Origin: an uncultured Bacteroidia bacterium
Lineage (GTDB): Bacteria; Bacteroidota; Bacteroidia; Bacteroidales; UBA932
Reading direction: 5' to 3'
Length of the DNA stretch: 6,273 nt
Assembly (NCBI GenBank): GCA_902766985.1
Contig: CACXFP010000200.1
Span: 1 to 6,273, forward strand
In this document: positions 5,439 through 6,273 of the stretch, piece after piece
Layout: each line of letters begins with the position of its first letter
Position numbering within the stretch: the first letter of the stretch is position 1
Notes under the pieces: model-generated
What the model was told of the DNA's origin: nothing
Database searches by the model: none
Seen by the model: only the letters and a program-made list of their open reading frames with translations
Position numbers and translations under genes: made by a program

Positions 5439-6173
5439 CTATTTGTCCGGCTGCTGGCCCTCATGGGCCTTCCAGGCGCATTCCGTCACCTTCAGGTCGG
5501 TGAATACGGCCGTAAAGGACGACTCTTCCGGGGAGCATGCATAGATGCCGAATGATATCTCATCGGCTCCGGCATACATGTGGCATATGCGCATCTGGCT
5601 GAAATCGACCCCGTTTTGCGAACACTCGATGCAATAATCGTCTTCCCTGCGGGAAAAACGGTACCACATGGTCTTGACTTCGGAAGGGATCGCAGTTGTC
5701 GCCCAGTCTGAATAGCCGTTGTTCGTAGCTACACTGCCAAGGTGCTGGAACCGCTCATTCTCATATTCCACGGATGCTTTCAGCCAGTTATCGCTGTCCA
5801 AGTACATGACGATGCCGCACTGGTCGAAACGGTGGTGGCTCTGCGTGAAATCTGTCTTTACGATGAAACTGAAGAACTTCTCCCTTGTTTTCATCTGGAG
5901 GACTGGCGCATTGTCGTTGCGGAAATGATAGTACGTCCTTTGCCAGAGGTCGGTATGGGGAGCTGTCGTTATCCTGAGGGTGTCTCCGTTGACTGAAAAT
6001 GCTCCGGGTTCCCGGGTCCACTCGAGGAGATCTGCAGGTACAGTTCCGTTGCCTGACAATGCAACGGAAACTCCGTCGCCGGATCCGTTTATTGCTTCCT
6101 TCCGGGAATTGCTGACGCATGAGACCGCTGCGAGGCAGATGCACAAAGCGATGATTCTATTGAAGCAGGTCAT
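5439..6173 (-). CDS. DUF1349 (YesU-like, concanavalin-type fold) lipoprotein
   Basis: First gene of the minus-strand array, 244 residues. The N-terminus is a lipoprotein-type signal (Arg6, a Cys-rich hydrophobic run and A-V-S-C19), then a low-complexity Gly/Ser linker to about residue 45. From about residue 50 to 235 it matches the DUF1349/YesU family, a beta-sandwich related to concanavalin-like glucanases and lectins. Landmarks are TDLWQRTYYHF (74-84), FSFIVKTDF (101-109), FDQCGIVMYLDSDNWLKASVE (117-137, the core of the family), VKTMWYRFSR, SQNGVDFSQMR and FGIYACSPEESSFTAVFTD near the end. YesU lies in a Bacillus pectin-use region, so carbohydrate binding is a fair inference, but no enzyme activity is established for the family. 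The start is the ATG at 6173, about 28 nt from the predicted transcription start, with no Shine-Dalgarno. The next gene begins 6 nt after its stop. Confidence 0.88.
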   Translation of the reverse strand: MTCFNRIIALCICLAAVSCVSNSRKEAINGSGDGVSVALSGNGTVPADLLEWTREPGAFSVNGDTLRITTAPHTDLWQRTYYHFRNDNAPVLQMKTREKFFSFIVKTDFTQSHHRFDQCGIVMYLDSDNWLKASVEYENERFQHLGSVATNNGYSDWATTAIPSEVKTMWYRFSRREDDYCIECSQNGVDFSQMRICHMYAGADEISFGIYACSPEESSFTAVFTDLKVTECAWKAHEGQQPDK

Positions 6174-6207
6174 TTAGCAATGTTTTACAGGTTTGTTATT
6201 ATCACTG

Positions 6208-6238
6208 CAAAATTAGTGTATTTCTTCGATACGGCAAA
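6208..6238 (-). promoter_or_regulatory. Bacteroidetes-type promoter for the seven-gene operon
   Basis: On the minus strand, TTTG (complement of 6235-6238) is followed by exactly 19 nt and then TAATTTTG (complement of 6208-6215). This is a full match to the Bacteroidetes housekeeping promoter form, -33 TTTG and -7 TAnnTTTG. Transcription would start near 6200-6203, leaving a leader of roughly 28 nt before the ATG at 6173. I found no other TAnnTTTG match between the downstream genes, which supports one transcript for all seven. Confidence 0.8.
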
Positions 6239-6251
6239 GAAACCGGGTACG

Positions 6252-6273
6252 ACGTGGAACTACCCTTTCACGT
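6252..6273. repeat. Short imperfect inverted repeat upstream of the promoter
   Basis: The arms acgtggaa (6252-6259) and tttcacgt (6266-6273) pair at seven of eight positions around a 6-nt spacer. The repeat lies 13 nt upstream of the -33 element, a place where an activator could bind, but it runs to the window edge and short repeats of this size arise by chance. No gene can be recognised in 6174-6273 apart from this repeat and the promoter. Confidence 0.3.

Noticed and set aside
1..6273. tRNA, rRNA, CRISPR array, insertion sequence or phage genes
   Set aside because: No regularly spaced repeats, no transposase, integrase or phage-like proteins, and no recognisable structural RNA pattern were found. 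Nearly all of the DNA is accounted for by ordinary coding sequence.

Overview
The window looks like a chromosome fragment from a Bacteroidales-type member of the Bacteroidota, with G+C near one half by eye. Three things point there: a promoter of the Bacteroidetes TTTG-N19-TAnnTTTG class near the right end, start codons mostly without strong Shine-Dalgarno sequences, and protein styles common in that phylum (LytTR regulator, CE15-like esterase N-terminus, several small lipoproteins, a GlpT-type carrier beside a metallophosphoesterase). The assignment is inference.

Left end (1-579, + strand): the C-terminal DNA-binding domain of a LytTR response regulator, cut by the window edge. It is followed 33 nt later by the N-terminal stub of a secreted esterase-like protein that stops after 66 codons. 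The stub ends inside the 3' end of the convergent gene array and looks like a deletion remnant.

Rest of the window (568-6173, - strand): seven co-directional genes separated by only 2 to 18 nt, read right to left from one recognisable promoter at 6208-6238. In transcription order they encode a DUF1349/YesU-like lipoprotein, an unrecognised conserved lipoprotein, a flavodoxin-fold reductase with an iron-sulfur-type cysteine cluster, a GlpT-family glycerol-3-phosphate:phosphate antiporter, a membrane-anchored metallophosphoesterase, a flavin-reductase-fold protein carrying a lipoprotein signal peptide, and a low-molecular-weight tyrosine phosphatase. The likely themes are phosphoester handling (GlpT, phosphoesterase, phosphatase) and flavin redox chemistry (two proteins), plus exported lipoproteins. 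No established pathway unites all seven, so a shared role is inference.

Most unusual points: the lipoprotein flavin reductase; a perfect 30-nt palindrome that coincides exactly with ten codons near the end of the phosphatase gene; the esterase stub at the convergent junction; and the lipoprotein of unknown function. There is no sign of tRNA, rRNA, CRISPR, insertion sequences or phage genes.
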